Origin: an uncultured Bacteroidia bacterium
Lineage (GTDB): Bacteria > Bacteroidota > Bacteroidia > Bacteroidales > UBA932
Reading direction: 5' to 3'
Assembly (NCBI GenBank): GCA_902779765.1
Contig: CACZCQ010000014.1
Location: 1 to 63,820 of the forward strand
DNA length: 63,820 nucleotides
The translations under genes and the position numbers were made by a program. Below the pieces are notes generated by a model that saw only the letters and a list, made by a program, of their open reading frames with translations, made no database searches and was not told the DNA's origin. This document shows positions 52,954 through 62,368 of the stretch, piece by piece; position 1 is the stretch's first letter; each line of letters starts with the position of its first letter.

Positions 52954-55317
52954 ATGAAAAGAAACTGCATATTACTGATCATAATCTCATCTCTATTCCT
53001 GACGGCCTTGCCTCTCGGGGCACAGGGACGCAAAATCGTCATTTCCGGCCACGTCAGGGACGCTTCCAGCGGAGAGCCTCTCACCGGAGCAGTAGTGTTC
53101 ACGGAAGACCGAAAAAACGGAGTCTCCGCGGACAATGCCGGCTATTATTCCCTGGCAGTGGAAAAAGGGAGCATTAAGATCCTTTGTTCTTTCACCGGCT
53201 ACCGGACGGTCGAAAGGACAATCAGCCTGAGCGAGTCAAAGGTAGTTGATTTCGAACTCGAGACCGACAACGAAGTACTGGAGGCCGCAAAGGTCTTCTC
53301 GAAGACAAAGCGGGATGAACTGAAACTCCCCCAGATGGGACGCCAGAGAGTGGACGCCGTCCTTGTCAAGAGGCTCCCGGCCCTGATGGGCGAAAGCGAC
53401 ATAATCAGGGTTATCCAGATGATGCCGGGAGTCCAGACTCCAAGTGAAGGAGCGACAGGTTTCAGCGTACGAGGGGGCGGAATCGACCAGAACCTGATCC
53501 TTATGGACGGGGCTCCGGTCTACAACTGCGGTCATTTCCTCGGGTTCCTCTCGATGTTCAACAGCGACGCCATCAGGAGCGCCGAACTCTACAAGGGCGA
53601 CTTCCCCGCCTCATACGGCGGCAGGCTGTCCTCCATCCTGGACATAAGCGGGAAGGACGGCAACAACAGGGAGTTCGGAGGGAATGCATCGATAGGCCTG
53701 ATAACTTCCAAGGTCTTCCTTGAAGGTCCGATCGTTCCGGAGAAACTGTCCTTTATGGTCTCGGGCAGAAGGACTTACCTCGACCTGTTCTTCCCGCTTC
53801 TGGGTGACAATCTCCCCGATCATACTCAGATGTATTTCTACGACCTCAACGCCAAGCTCACCTGGATCGCCGGAAAGAAGGACAGGCTCTACCTGAGCGC
53901 ATTCGACGGGAAGGACGTCTTCGGACTCAGCATGGACGAATTCGATCTCGGAAAGATGGACTTCGGCTTCGCCAACCACACCCAGTCCCTTAGGTGGAAC
54001 CATGTCTACGGCCATGCCCTTACCTCGGACGTAACGCTGTACAATTCAATATACAGGAACACTCTTGCGGGAGACATGAGCGAAGCCAGGTTCGACTATG
54101 TCCAAGGCATAAGGGAGACCGGGGCCAAGGCTGGCTGGACGTGGTACCTGAACCCGAAGAATACTCTCCAGGCCGGATTCGGACTGGCCTGGTTCGACAT
54201 TGCTCCGGGAGAATGCAATCCAGTTGGAGGCAGTACAGTGGTAAACCACGTGGTCATGCCTTCCAGCTATGCAGTCCAGCCATCGGTCTACCTGCAGAAT
54301 GAGCAGAAACTTGGACCGCTTACCCTGCGCTACGGACTCAGGTTCTCCTCCTTTACGACACTGGGCGGTACATCCCAAAGGTATTTCGATCCTGTGACCC
54401 ATGAACTCCTCAGAGTCACGGACATCCCCAAAGGAGAGAAGATACGGACATACAACGGTCTGGAGCCCAGGTTATCCGCTTCCCTTCCCCTCGGCAACGA
54501 TCTCTCGGTCAAAGGATCATATTCACGCTCATACCAATATCTCCAGCAGGCCAGGATAAGCATCACCGGAAGTCCGGTCGACACCTGGTTCACGGCCTCA
54601 CCCAACACGAAACCCCAGCTGTCCGACCAGTTCTCCGTGGGAGTCAACGCCCTCTTCGCCGAACAGGCCCTGGAAGCATCAGTGGAGGGTTTCTACAAAA
54701 AGGGAAAGAACGTGATCGACTTCGTCGAGAACCCTGGGATTGTGATCGATAACGTGGACCGGGAAGGACTCCTGAGGAGCGGAAGTTCAACCTCTTACGG
54801 GGTCGAGACGATGCTCAAGTACGAGTTCGACAAACTGAACGGCTGGGTTTCCTACACTTGGGCGAAGGCGATGTACGATATTCCTGAACTAAACGGAGGA
54901 AAACCCTACCGCTCACCCCTCAACCACGAGCACGCAATCAACTTCGTGTTGAGCTACGACTTCTCGAAACGGCTTTCCGCTTCAGGAGAATGGGTTTTCT
55001 ACAGCGGATCGCCCACTACCTACCCCGTGGGAAGATATTCATTCATGGGCACCTGGGTTCCGGTGTACTCCGAAAGGAACTCCGACAGGCTCCCGGACTA
55101 CCACAGGATGGATCTGTCCCTTACCTACAGGACACGTGGCCGAGCCGCCGGCAAGCGCTGGAGCGGCGAATGGAACCTTTCCGTCTACAATGCCTACTCC
55201 CGGCACAACGCCTGGAGCATAGCTTTCAATTATGACCGCGAAGAGAACCGCACGAAGGCCTTCAAAGTCTATCTCTTCACTGCCATCCCATCGGTTTCCT
55301 ATAACATAAAGTTCTAG
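52954..55317 (+). CDS. TonB-dependent outer-membrane receptor with N-terminal regulatory-like domain
   Basis: 787 aa. Signal peptide (MKRNCILLIIISSLFLTALPLGAQG), then a carboxypeptidase-regulatory-like domain (ISGHVRDASSGEPLTGAVVFTED, about 27-110), plug domain (SDIIRVIQMMPGVQTPSEGATGFSVRGGGIDQNLILMDGAPVYN) and a C-terminal 22-strand barrel ending in VSYNIKF. It differs from SusC types and pairs with a DUF4249 lipoprotein encoded 2 bp downstream, as known in Bacteroidota. Start at 52954 follows an AAAAAGGA site and the -7 box; longer frames cross the promoter. The divergent ABC pair suggests a shared substrate. Confidence 0.93.
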   Translation: MKRNCILLIIISSLFLTALPLGAQGRKIVISGHVRDASSGEPLTGAVVFTEDRKNGVSADNAGYYSLAVEKGSIKILCSFTGYRTVERTISLSESKVVDFELETDNEVLEAAKVFSKTKRDELKLPQMGRQRVDAVLVKRLPALMGESDIIRVIQMMPGVQTPSEGATGFSVRGGGIDQNLILMDGAPVYNCGHFLGFLSMFNSDAIRSAELYKGDFPASYGGRLSSILDISGKDGNNREFGGNASIGLITSKVFLEGPIVPEKLSFMVSGRRTYLDLFFPLLGDNLPDHTQMYFYDLNAKLTWIAGKKDRLYLSAFDGKDVFGLSMDEFDLGKMDFGFANHTQSLRWNHVYGHALTSDVTLYNSIYRNTLAGDMSEARFDYVQGIRETGAKAGWTWYLNPKNTLQAGFGLAWFDIAPGECNPVGGSTVVNHVVMPSSYAVQPSVYLQNEQKLGPLTLRYGLRFSSFTTLGGTSQRYFDPVTHELLRVTDIPKGEKIRTYNGLEPRLSASLPLGNDLSVKGSYSRSYQYLQQARISITGSPVDTWFTASPNTKPQLSDQFSVGVNALFAEQALEASVEGFYKKGKNVIDFVENPGIVIDNVDREGLLRSGSSTSYGVETMLKYEFDKLNGWVSYTWAKAMYDIPELNGGKPYRSPLNHEHAINFVLSYDFSKRLSASGEWVFYSGSPTTYPVGRYSFMGTWVPVYSERNSDRLPDYHRMDLSLTYRTRGRAAGKRWSGEWNLSVYNAYSRHNAWSIAFNYDREENRTKAFKVYLFTAIPSVSYNIKF

Positions 55318-55319
55318 AA

Positions 55320-56240
55320 ATGAAGCGTTTTGGTCTATTGATATTCATCAGTGCCGCCCTGGCTGCAGTCGCATGCTCCGAGGAGACCGACCTCCGTTCC
55401 AAGGGAGAGCATTTCGAACGCCTGGCCGTGGAGGCCGTGATAACCGACCAGGCTGACCGTCCTCAGAAGGTGATCCTTTCGAGGACCGTACCCTATTTCG
55501 AGAACGCGGAGAAGAGCGGTTCGATTCCGGTCAGCGGGGCACTGGTCACTGTCTCGGACGGTGATTCGGAAGTCAGGTTCGAGGAAAAACAGTCTGAGCA
55601 TGGCGTCTACGAGGCCCCGGAGGGTTACCACGCAGAGGAAGGCGGGAGCTATCATCTCAGGATCGAACTCCAGGAAGGAGAGGTCTATGAGGCAGACGCT
55701 TCGATGCCGGAAAAAGGATTCCGGCTCGACGAACTGGACTACGCCTACGCCGGCAACAAGACCATGGGCCTGGACAGCCTCTGGACCCTTGCAATCTGGG
55801 GCAAGGACATGGAACATACTGACTATTACTACATCACGGTCGGCGTGAATGGCAATTTCTACCCCCACGAGATGGCTGAGATCACCGATGACATCTATTT
55901 CAACGGGAACGAGGTCAAAGGATTCCCGATCGCCACCCTCATGCAATATTCCCAGATGCAGAAACTTTACGGAGACTGCGCCAAATACCTTGAGACAGGC
56001 GATGTCATAACCCTTGAGGCGATGACCCTCAGCAAGGATTTCTTCGACTACCTTATTGCAGTTACCCTGAATGGGGCAATGGCGGCCATCCCCCTGTTCT
56101 CGCCCCAGCCTGCGAACTGCCCGACCAACATCCGCGGAGGTGACGGCGATGCCGTCGGCTACTTTGCCCTCTGCCCCATCGTCTCCGCCAGCGTCACCGT
56201 CGACGATCCCCTGAGGCCGTACTATAAAAAGATGTTCTGA
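55320..56240 (+). CDS. DUF4249 lipoprotein
   Basis: 306 aa. Lipoprotein signal ends LAAVACSEE (Cys about 19). The DUF4249 pattern is visible: LAVEAVITDQADRPQKVILSRTVPYFE, SGALVTVSDGDSEVRFEE, GVYEAPEGYHAEEGGSYHLRIELQEGEVYEADASMP, and NCPTNIRGGDGDAVGYFALC near the C-terminus. Probably the surface lid or accessory for the receptor encoded 2 bp upstream. Molecular function is unproved for the family. Confidence 0.88.
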   Translation: MKRFGLLIFISAALAAVACSEETDLRSKGEHFERLAVEAVITDQADRPQKVILSRTVPYFENAEKSGSIPVSGALVTVSDGDSEVRFEEKQSEHGVYEAPEGYHAEEGGSYHLRIELQEGEVYEADASMPEKGFRLDELDYAYAGNKTMGLDSLWTLAIWGKDMEHTDYYYITVGVNGNFYPHEMAEITDDIYFNGNEVKGFPIATLMQYSQMQKLYGDCAKYLETGDVITLEAMTLSKDFFDYLIAVTLNGAMAAIPLFSPQPANCPTNIRGGDGDAVGYFALCPIVSASVTVDDPLRPYYKKMF

Positions 56241-56251
56241 CACGGCTATTT

Positions 56252-56283
56252 TTTGCTTATCCGGCATTTTCTGATTATTTTTA
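56252..56283 (+). promoter_or_regulatory. Promoter of the C1 peptidase gene
   Basis: TTTG at 56252-56255, a 20-nt spacer and TATTTTTA (TAnnTTTA variant) at 56276-56283, 32 nt before the ATG. Confidence 0.5.
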
Positions 56284-56315
56284 CAGAATAGGAAAAACCG
56301 TAAAAACACACCGAT

Positions 56316-57713
56316 ATGCAAAGAAGAACCATCATCCTGGCGGCTGCCATCGCCCTTTTTGTGGGTGCAACCGCCTCGGCTCAGCAGAAGGCCGACCCGA
56401 AGGGCGGAATCTCCGCCGACATGCTCAAGGAAATCCGCAAGGGATATGAAGGCACGGCGGCCGACAAGGCTATCAAGAACGCGCTCAACAGCACGGCCAT
56501 CAGCGTACTGGCGGCCAACTCCGAGAATATCGCGATGATCGACACCCATTTCTCCGACAGGGTGAAGACCAAGGGCATCACGGACCAGAAGTCCTCGGGA
56601 CGCTGCTGGCTCTTCTCCGGACTGAATGTCCTGAGGGCCAAGATGATAGACAAATACGACCTGGGTGCTTTCACCTTCTCGCAGAACTATGTCTTCTTCT
56701 ATGACCAGCTCGAGAAGGCCAATCTTTTCCTCCAGGGAGTGATCGATACCAGGGACAAGAGTTTCGACGACCGTGAGGTCGACTGGCTGTTCGCCAATCC
56801 TATCGGAGACGGCGGACAGTTCACCGGAGTAGCCAACCTGATCATGAAATACGGAGTGGTTCCTTCCGACGTAATGCCCGAGACCCTTTGCGCCAACAGC
56901 ACCGGCCAGATGCGCACCCAGATCGCTACCAAGCTCCGCGAGGACGGACTCAAGCTCCGTGAAGCCAAGGCCAAGGACTGCCAGGCACTGAAGACCGAGA
57001 TGCTCAAGGAAATCTACCGGATGCTCGTCATCTGCCTCGGAGAGCCGCCCGTGGAGTTCGAATACACGATGCGCAACTCCAAGGACGAAGTCATCAGCAC
57101 GAAGACCTACACTCCCCTCTCATTCTACAAGGAATATGTCGGGGAGGACCTCAACAACGGCTATGTGATGCTCATGAACGACCCCTGCAGGGAATACTAC
57201 AAGGTCTATGAGATCGCCTACGACCGCCATGTCTATGACGGTTGCAACTGGGTCTACCTCAACCTCCCCGTGGACAAGATCAAGGAGATCGCCATAGCAT
57301 CCATCAAGGACAACACCGCGATGTATTTCTCATGCGACGTGGGTAAGTTCAGCGACAGGCAGAAGGGTACGCTTGATCTCAGGAACTTCGATTATGGTTC
57401 CCTCTTCGGCACCACTTTCCCGATGGACAAGAAGCAGAGGGTCATGACCCACGCCAGCGGTTCCTCGCACGCCATGACGCTCATCGCCGTCGACATCAAG
57501 GACGGCAAGCCGGTCAAATGGATGGTCGAGAACAGCTGGGGCGCCGCCAGCGGCTACAAGGGCAACATGATCATGACCGACGAATGGTTCAATGAATACA
57601 TGTTCCGCCTCGTGGTGGAGAACAAGTATGTCCCCGCCGAACTGAAGGGCATGCTCTCCCAGAAGCCCATCCTTCTCCCCGCCTGGGATCCGATGTTCCT
57701 GCCTGAAGAATAG
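56316..57713 (+). CDS. Secreted C1B peptidase (aminopeptidase C / bleomycin hydrolase family)
   Basis: 465 aa. A signal peptide (ending ATASA, about 1-23) makes this an exported form, whereas classical PepC is cytosolic. Papain-type triad: Cys in SSGRCWLFSGLNVLRAK near residue 93, His in GSSHAMTLIAVD near 386, and Asn in WMVENSWGAASGYKG near 408. The family forms hexamers with a self-blocking C-terminus; here it ends FLPEE. Leads a run of genes into polA, 16 bp downstream. Confidence 0.92.
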   Translation: MQRRTIILAAAIALFVGATASAQQKADPKGGISADMLKEIRKGYEGTAADKAIKNALNSTAISVLAANSENIAMIDTHFSDRVKTKGITDQKSSGRCWLFSGLNVLRAKMIDKYDLGAFTFSQNYVFFYDQLEKANLFLQGVIDTRDKSFDDREVDWLFANPIGDGGQFTGVANLIMKYGVVPSDVMPETLCANSTGQMRTQIATKLREDGLKLREAKAKDCQALKTEMLKEIYRMLVICLGEPPVEFEYTMRNSKDEVISTKTYTPLSFYKEYVGEDLNNGYVMLMNDPCREYYKVYEIAYDRHVYDGCNWVYLNLPVDKIKEIAIASIKDNTAMYFSCDVGKFSDRQKGTLDLRNFDYGSLFGTTFPMDKKQRVMTHASGSSHAMTLIAVDIKDGKPVKWMVENSWGAASGYKGNMIMTDEWFNEYMFRLVVENKYVPAELKGMLSQKPILLPAWDPMFLPEE

Positions 57714-57729
57714 AATCCTTTTTCAGAAG

Positions 57730-60399
57730 ATGCCGAGCAAGATATTCTTCATCGACGGACACGCCCTCGTGTTCAAGATGTACTACGCCTTTCTCCGGAG
57801 GCCGATGATCAACTCCAAAGGAGCCGACATGTCGATCCTCTACGGATTCACGAAGTACGTCCTTGAACTTATCGAGCGCGAGCAGCCGGACTATCTCGCA
57901 GTAGCCTTCGACCCGCCGGGAGGCACTTTCCGCAACCAGATGTACCCCGAGTACAAGGCGAACAGGACGGAGACTCCCCAGCTGGTAATCGACTCCCTGG
58001 AACCATTGCAGGAGCTTTGCAAGGCCATGAATATCCCGACCTTGATGCTCATGGGATTCGAGGCTGACGACGTGATCGGCTCGATGGCCAAGAGGTGTGC
58101 CCGCGAAGGGCTGGACGTCTATATGGTCACGCCCGACAAGGATTACGGCCAGTTGATCGAGGACCATATCTGGCAGTACAAGCCCGGCAAGGCCGGAGGA
58201 GACAACGAGATAATCGGGGTGAAGGAGATTTGCGGGAAATACGGCATCCAATCCCCCACCCAGGTGGTCGACATGCTGACCATCTGCGGAGACACGGCCG
58301 ACAATGTGCCGGGTGTCAAAGGAGTAGGCGAAGTCGGAGCCGGCAAGCTCGTGGCGAAGTATGGATCCGTCCAAGGAATATATGAACACCTCGACGAGCT
58401 CTCCCCGAGGCAGAAAGGCATGTTCGAGGAGGCAAGGGACCATATAGGACTAAGCCGCGAACTGGTCACCATCAAGACCGACATCGACGTGGATGTGGCC
58501 ACTGAAGAGATGAAGGTCGACAAGGCATACGGCCCCGATCTGGCCGACCTCTTCGAAAAATATGAGTTCAACTCCCTGCAAAGGTTCCTGGGGCATGCTC
58601 CTGCAGTCGCCCCAAAAGAGGACAAAGCCTTGGAAATCACTAGGGTTTCGCCAAGTGAAGTCTCTAAAGCCGCGACAAAGACAGGAATCTGCTCAATCAT
58701 AACCGAAGGTGCCGACAGCGGAGTATTCGCCAAGACAAGGAGGATCATCGTGGCCGTTCCCGGGTCCCTGAGCTCCGTCGAAGGGCCGGCCGCTTATGCA
58801 TATTCGGAAGGTTCCTGCAAGGAGTTCAAGGCCCTTCTCGAAAATGAAGGGATCGGCAAATGCGGAGATGACCTTAAGCGCCAGATGAACATCATGGCGG
58901 CATCCGGCATCGGACTGCAAGGGAGGCTCGACGATATCGGACTGATGCACTACCTGGTGGATCCGGAGAAGAGCCACAAGGTTGAAGTACTGTCCCAGAG
59001 TCTCCTGGGGATGGCCCTGGAGGCACACGAGAGCGATGCAGAAGCATCCACCGGTTCCCTTTTCGACGACATCCCCTCAGATGAAGTCCAGGCTGACCGA
59101 AGCCGCGAGGCGGCGATCCTCCTGATGCTGCGGGAGAGCCTGTTGGCAGAACTGTCAAAAAAGGCTCTTACCGACCTGTACGAGACGATGGAGGAGCCTC
59201 TGCTCAAGGTTCTCTCAAGGATGGAACGGAACGGTGTCAAGGTGGATCTGGCTTCATTGAAGGATTATACCGAACACTTGCGCTCGGAAATGGTCTTGCG
59301 AGAAGCGAAGGTCCGGGAACTCGCCGGAGAGCCGTCGCTGAACGTCTCATCCCCGAAGCAGATCGGAGAGATACTGTTCGAGAAGCTGAAGCTTGCCTCG
59401 AAACCCAAGAAGAACTCCAACGGCACCTATTCGACTGACGAAACCACCCTGCTGGATATTGCCGACAGGCATCCTATAGTGGACGAAATCCTGGAATTCA
59501 GGGCGGTGAAGAAGCTGCTGTCCACCTATATAGAGCCATTCCCCGGCTACATCGATCCGGCGGACGGTAAGGTCCACACCACATTCAACCAGGCTCTTAC
59601 TGCAACCGGACGGCTCAGTTCATCCAATCCGAACCTGCAGAACATCCCTATCAGGACCGACCGCGGCAGGGAGATCCGCAAGGCTTTCGTTCCCGGTACT
59701 CCCGACGGACTTATACTCTCGGCCGATTATTCACAGATCGAACTGAGGATAATGGCCCACCTGAGCTGCGACCAGCACCTGATCAGCGCCTTCAGGCAGG
59801 GAATAGATGTCCACGCCGCCACGGCCGCGAAGATATTCGGTATCCCTCACGAAGAAGTCACCCCGGATCAGCGGCGTATCGCCAAGACAGCCAATTTCGG
59901 AATCATGTACGGCATTTCCGCCTTCGGCCTCGCCCAGAGGCTCCGGATAGGCCGGAAGGAAGCCCAGAAGATTATCGACGACTATTTCGCCGGCTTCCCT
60001 TCCATCCTCTCCTTCATCGAGGACACCAAGTCGGCGGCGAGGGAGACCGGTTACGTCGAGACCCTGTTCGGGAGAAGAAGATATATTCCGGAAATCAACT
60101 CCAAGAACGGCACCATAAGGGCGCTTGCGGAAAGGAATGCCGTGAACGCCCCTATCCAGGGAACGTCTGCCGACATCATCAAGCTCGCTATGATAGCGGT
60201 GGATAAGGAGTTGAACGACAGGGGCTTCAAATCAAAGATGGTGCTCCAGATCCACGACGAACTTGTATTCGATGCCATTCCCGACGAGATCGATGAACTG
60301 AAGGCGATGGTCGTGGAAAAGATGGAGAGCGTTGTCAAACTGAGCGTACCGCTCACAGTGGAATGCAATTATGGAAAGAACTGGCTTGAGGCCCATTGA
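57730..60399 (+). CDS. polA: DNA polymerase I, probably without 3'-5' proofreading
   Basis: 889 aa. Replication and repair polymerase with Okazaki-fragment processing. The 5'-3' exonuclease is intact (FEADDVIG, TPDKDYGQL, GDTADNVPGV, about 1-290). The polymerase is intact (motif A LILSADYSQIELRIMAHLS; O-helix RRIAKTANFGIMYGISAFGLA; motif C LQIHDELVFD). The middle domain (about 300-460) has lost most of the exonuclease metal ligands: the DxE of motif I is IITEGAD, the motif II N..YD is LKRQMN, and no motif III YxxxD is seen. A GTCGAA-type repeat lies in it (encoding GSLSSVEGP). Overlaps the downstream sigma-factor start. Confidence 0.96.
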   Translation: MPSKIFFIDGHALVFKMYYAFLRRPMINSKGADMSILYGFTKYVLELIEREQPDYLAVAFDPPGGTFRNQMYPEYKANRTETPQLVIDSLEPLQELCKAMNIPTLMLMGFEADDVIGSMAKRCAREGLDVYMVTPDKDYGQLIEDHIWQYKPGKAGGDNEIIGVKEICGKYGIQSPTQVVDMLTICGDTADNVPGVKGVGEVGAGKLVAKYGSVQGIYEHLDELSPRQKGMFEEARDHIGLSRELVTIKTDIDVDVATEEMKVDKAYGPDLADLFEKYEFNSLQRFLGHAPAVAPKEDKALEITRVSPSEVSKAATKTGICSIITEGADSGVFAKTRRIIVAVPGSLSSVEGPAAYAYSEGSCKEFKALLENEGIGKCGDDLKRQMNIMAASGIGLQGRLDDIGLMHYLVDPEKSHKVEVLSQSLLGMALEAHESDAEASTGSLFDDIPSDEVQADRSREAAILLMLRESLLAELSKKALTDLYETMEEPLLKVLSRMERNGVKVDLASLKDYTEHLRSEMVLREAKVRELAGEPSLNVSSPKQIGEILFEKLKLASKPKKNSNGTYSTDETTLLDIADRHPIVDEILEFRAVKKLLSTYIEPFPGYIDPADGKVHTTFNQALTATGRLSSSNPNLQNIPIRTDRGREIRKAFVPGTPDGLILSADYSQIELRIMAHLSCDQHLISAFRQGIDVHAATAAKIFGIPHEEVTPDQRRIAKTANFGIMYGISAFGLAQRLRIGRKEAQKIIDDYFAGFPSILSFIEDTKSAARETGYVETLFGRRRYIPEINSKNGTIRALAERNAVNAPIQGTSADIIKLAMIAVDKELNDRGFKSKMVLQIHDELVFDAIPDEIDELKAMVVEKMESVVKLSVPLTVECNYGKNWLEAH
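58762..58789. repeat. GTCGAA-type dispersed repeat half-copy inside polA
   Basis: GGGTCCCTGAGCTCCGTCG continuing AAGGGCCGG. It differs from the minus-strand fecCD copy at only a few bases and encodes GSLSSVEGP in the degenerate exonuclease domain. Confidence 0.75.
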
Positions 60400-60976
60400 T
60401 GAACTGATCCAGCTTGCCAAGAACGGCAACGGACTGGCATTCACGGCCCTTTGGGACAGGCATATCGACCAGCTCAGGTCATACATAAAGAACCGTTTCA
60501 AGAACATCGACGACTACGACGTCGATGACATATGTTCACGCAGTTTCGAGAAGGCTTTCCGCCAGATCCACAACTACGACGAGACCAGGAGCCAGTTCCT
60601 GACCTGGCTGTGCACGATAGCCCGCAACACCGCCCTCGACTCACTTGAGAAAGAGCAGAGGGTCCACCCCAAAAACCAGATAGTATATCTGGATGACGAC
60701 GCCCAGGCTTCCGGCTACGAAGGCATTCCGGACCAGAGTGAAGACGCCCTGAACTCCCTGATCAAGACCGAATCTGAAGAGGAGAGGATAAAGTACATCG
60801 ACCGTCTGCCGGATCTCTACAGGACCGTGGCAAGGAAACGCCTTATCGACGGGATGAAATACGACGAGATTGCAGAGAACATGGACCTTGAACTGAATAC
60901 CGTAAAGACAAGGATCCGCAGGGCCAAGCAGATAATCGATGCCTTGCGTTCCGAAGAGGAGGCGGAAGGGAAATGA
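60371..60976 (+). CDS. Sigma-70 family (ECF-like) RNA polymerase sigma factor
   Basis: 201 aa. Region 2 is at about 20-95 (FTALWDRHIDQLRSYI..., YDVDDICSRSFEKAFRQIHNYDETRSQFLTWLCTIARNTALD, with the core-binding and -10 melting helices); region 4 is at about 140-195 (DRLPDLYRTVARKRLIDGMKYDEIAENMDLELNTVKTRIRRAKQII, a helix-turn-helix). Longer than many ECFs because of an acidic inter-domain loop. No anti-sigma gene is adjacent. It starts inside the last codons of polA and ends overlapping rsmG, so it is translated with those genes. Confidence 0.9.
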   Translation: MERTGLRPIDELIQLAKNGNGLAFTALWDRHIDQLRSYIKNRFKNIDDYDVDDICSRSFEKAFRQIHNYDETRSQFLTWLCTIARNTALDSLEKEQRVHPKNQIVYLDDDAQASGYEGIPDQSEDALNSLIKTESEEERIKYIDRLPDLYRTVARKRLIDGMKYDEIAENMDLELNTVKTRIRRAKQIIDALRSEEEAEGK

Positions 60977-61644
60977 TGGATTTCAAACAGTTCCAAGCAT
61001 TTATGGAGGCCTCTTTCCCTGAGGTCACGGATGTCCAGCTTGCGCAGTTCAAGCTGATGGAACCGCTGTACAGGGACTGGAATTCAAAGATAAACGTCAT
61101 TTCAAGGAAGGACATCGACAGCCTGTACGACCACCACATCCTGCACTCTCTGGCCATAGCCCGGTACCTCAAGGCTCAACGTGAGGAAGAGTGGGAGTCG
61201 CTGGCATCCCCGCAATCCGGACTGCAGGTCCTGGACCTCGGTACAGGAGGGGGCTTCCCCGGGATCCCGCTGGCAATCATGTTTCCTGGCACCCGTTTCG
61301 TCCTCTGCGATTCGATAAAGAAGAAAACGATCGTTGCCGAGGACGTTGCACACCAGCTCGGACTAAAAAATGTCACTGTAACCAATGCCAGGGCGGAGAC
61401 ACTTCCTGGCAAGTTCGACTATGTCGTATCACGGGCGGTGGCATCACTCACGGACTTCTATCCATGGGTGAAGGGTAAGTATTCCAAGAGCATCCTGTAC
61501 CTCAAGGGAGGTGATATCAATGAGGAAATCGCGGAACTGATGTCCCGTTTCAAGATGAAGAAAGGGAGCATCAGCACCTGGCCGGTGGACTCGTGGCTGA
61601 AAGACAATTATTTCGAAGGGAAATTCGTGATAAATATTTTGTAA
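60973..61644 (+). CDS. rsmG: 16S rRNA m7G527 methyltransferase RsmG
   Basis: 223 aa. Methylates G527 in the 530 loop; loss gives low-level streptomycin resistance in other bacteria. SAM-binding VLDLGTGGGFPGIPLAIMFPGTRFVLCDSIKKK near residue 77, plus INVISRKDIDSLYDHHILHSLAIA and the VVSRAVASLTDFYPWV block. Starts at ATGATG overlapping the sigma-factor stop. Confidence 0.95.
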   Translation: MMDFKQFQAFMEASFPEVTDVQLAQFKLMEPLYRDWNSKINVISRKDIDSLYDHHILHSLAIARYLKAQREEEWESLASPQSGLQVLDLGTGGGFPGIPLAIMFPGTRFVLCDSIKKKTIVAEDVAHQLGLKNVTVTNARAETLPGKFDYVVSRAVASLTDFYPWVKGKYSKSILYLKGGDINEEIAELMSRFKMKKGSISTWPVDSWLKDNYFEGKFVINIL

Positions 61645-61668
61645 TTTTCAGTAAAAGGCTTAAATTTG
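61638..61668 (+). promoter_or_regulatory. rpmH promoter (-33 and -7)
   Basis: TTTG at 61638-61641, a 19-nt spacer and TAAATTTG at 61661-61668, overlapping the rsmG stop, 35 nt before rpmH. Confidence 0.75.
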
Positions 61669-61703
61669 CACTCCTTTTTGGAAAAATATAAAAATCGATC
61701 GAT

Positions 61704-61856
61704 ATGAAAAGAACATTCCAACCTTCAAGACGCAAGCGCGTCAACAAGCATGGCTTCCGTGAGAGGATGTCCACCGCCAACGGACGCCGCGTCCTCGCTT
61801 CCCGCCGCCGTCACGGCCGCAAGAAGCTGACCGTATCATCTGAGGACAGGTGGTAA
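61704..61856 (+). CDS. rpmH: 50S ribosomal protein bL34
   Basis: 50 aa, highly basic. It begins [20 protein letters not shown] and ends [14 protein letters not shown], the complete bL34 pattern with the [15 protein letters not shown] core. Own strong promoter and terminator. dnaA/rnpA, its neighbours in many bacteria, are not next to it here. Confidence 0.97.
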   Translation: MKRTFQPSRRKRVNKHGFRERMSTANGRRVLASRRRHGRKKLTVSSEDRW

Positions 61857-61874
61857 TCGTCAAATGACTCTTAT

Positions 61875-61901
61875 TGCAGGTCCATGCGGCCTGCATTTTT
61901 T
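61875..61901 (+). terminator. rpmH terminator
   Basis: TGCAGG (61875-61880) pairs with CCTGCA (61890-61895), followed by six T, 18 bp after the rpmH stop. Confidence 0.85.
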
Positions 61902-61906
61902 GTTTT

Positions 61907-62341
61907 ATGGAGATCGAAGAGAAATACATGGCTGAGGCCCTGCGCGAAGCATATATCGCACTCGACGAGGGAGAGATCCCCATCGGGGCAGTGGTAGTCT
62001 GCAAGGGAAGGATCATCGGCAAGGGGCACAATATGACCGAAAGGCTGCACGATCCCACCGCTCACGCGGAGATGATCGCCATCACGGCCGCCACGGAGGC
62101 CCTCGGAGGGAAATACCTTAATGACTGCACGCTGTATGTCACTGTCGAGCCCTGCCCGATGTGCGCCGGTGCCCTGAACTGGGCCCAGGTCGGTCGCATA
62201 GTCTATGGGGCGATAGATCCCAGAAGAGGTTATTCGATGTTCTCCCCTTCCCTGCTCCATCCCAAGACGGAGGTACTCGCCGGGACGCTCGGAGAGGAAT
62301 GCGCCGCCCTGATGGTCGATTTCTTCAAGTCCAAAAGATAG
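61907..62341 (+). CDS. tadA: tRNA-specific adenosine deaminase TadA
   Basis: 144 aa. Deaminates A34 to inosine in tRNA-Arg(ACG), whose gene is at 14118-14191. Zinc/catalytic motifs HAEMIAI (HAE) and EPCPMCAGALNWAQVGRIVYGA (PCxxC) are present. Start at 61907 (MEIEEKYMAEAL), since the upstream in-frame ATG at 61874 falls in the rpmH terminator. A guanine deaminase-type relative is less likely given the length and motifs. Confidence 0.92.
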   Translation: MEIEEKYMAEALREAYIALDEGEIPIGAVVVCKGRIIGKGHNMTERLHDPTAHAEMIAITAATEALGGKYLNDCTLYVTVEPCPMCAGALNWAQVGRIVYGAIDPRRGYSMFSPSLLHPKTEVLAGTLGEECAALMVDFFKSKR

Positions 62342-62368
62342 TTTCTTGCTTTTTTAGGCCAGAAAAAC

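Noticed and set aside
55335-56549. A 404-codon minus-strand frame opposite the DUF4249 gene
   Set aside because: Covers the promoter of the C1 peptidase and has no family features; the plus-strand lipoprotein is clear.
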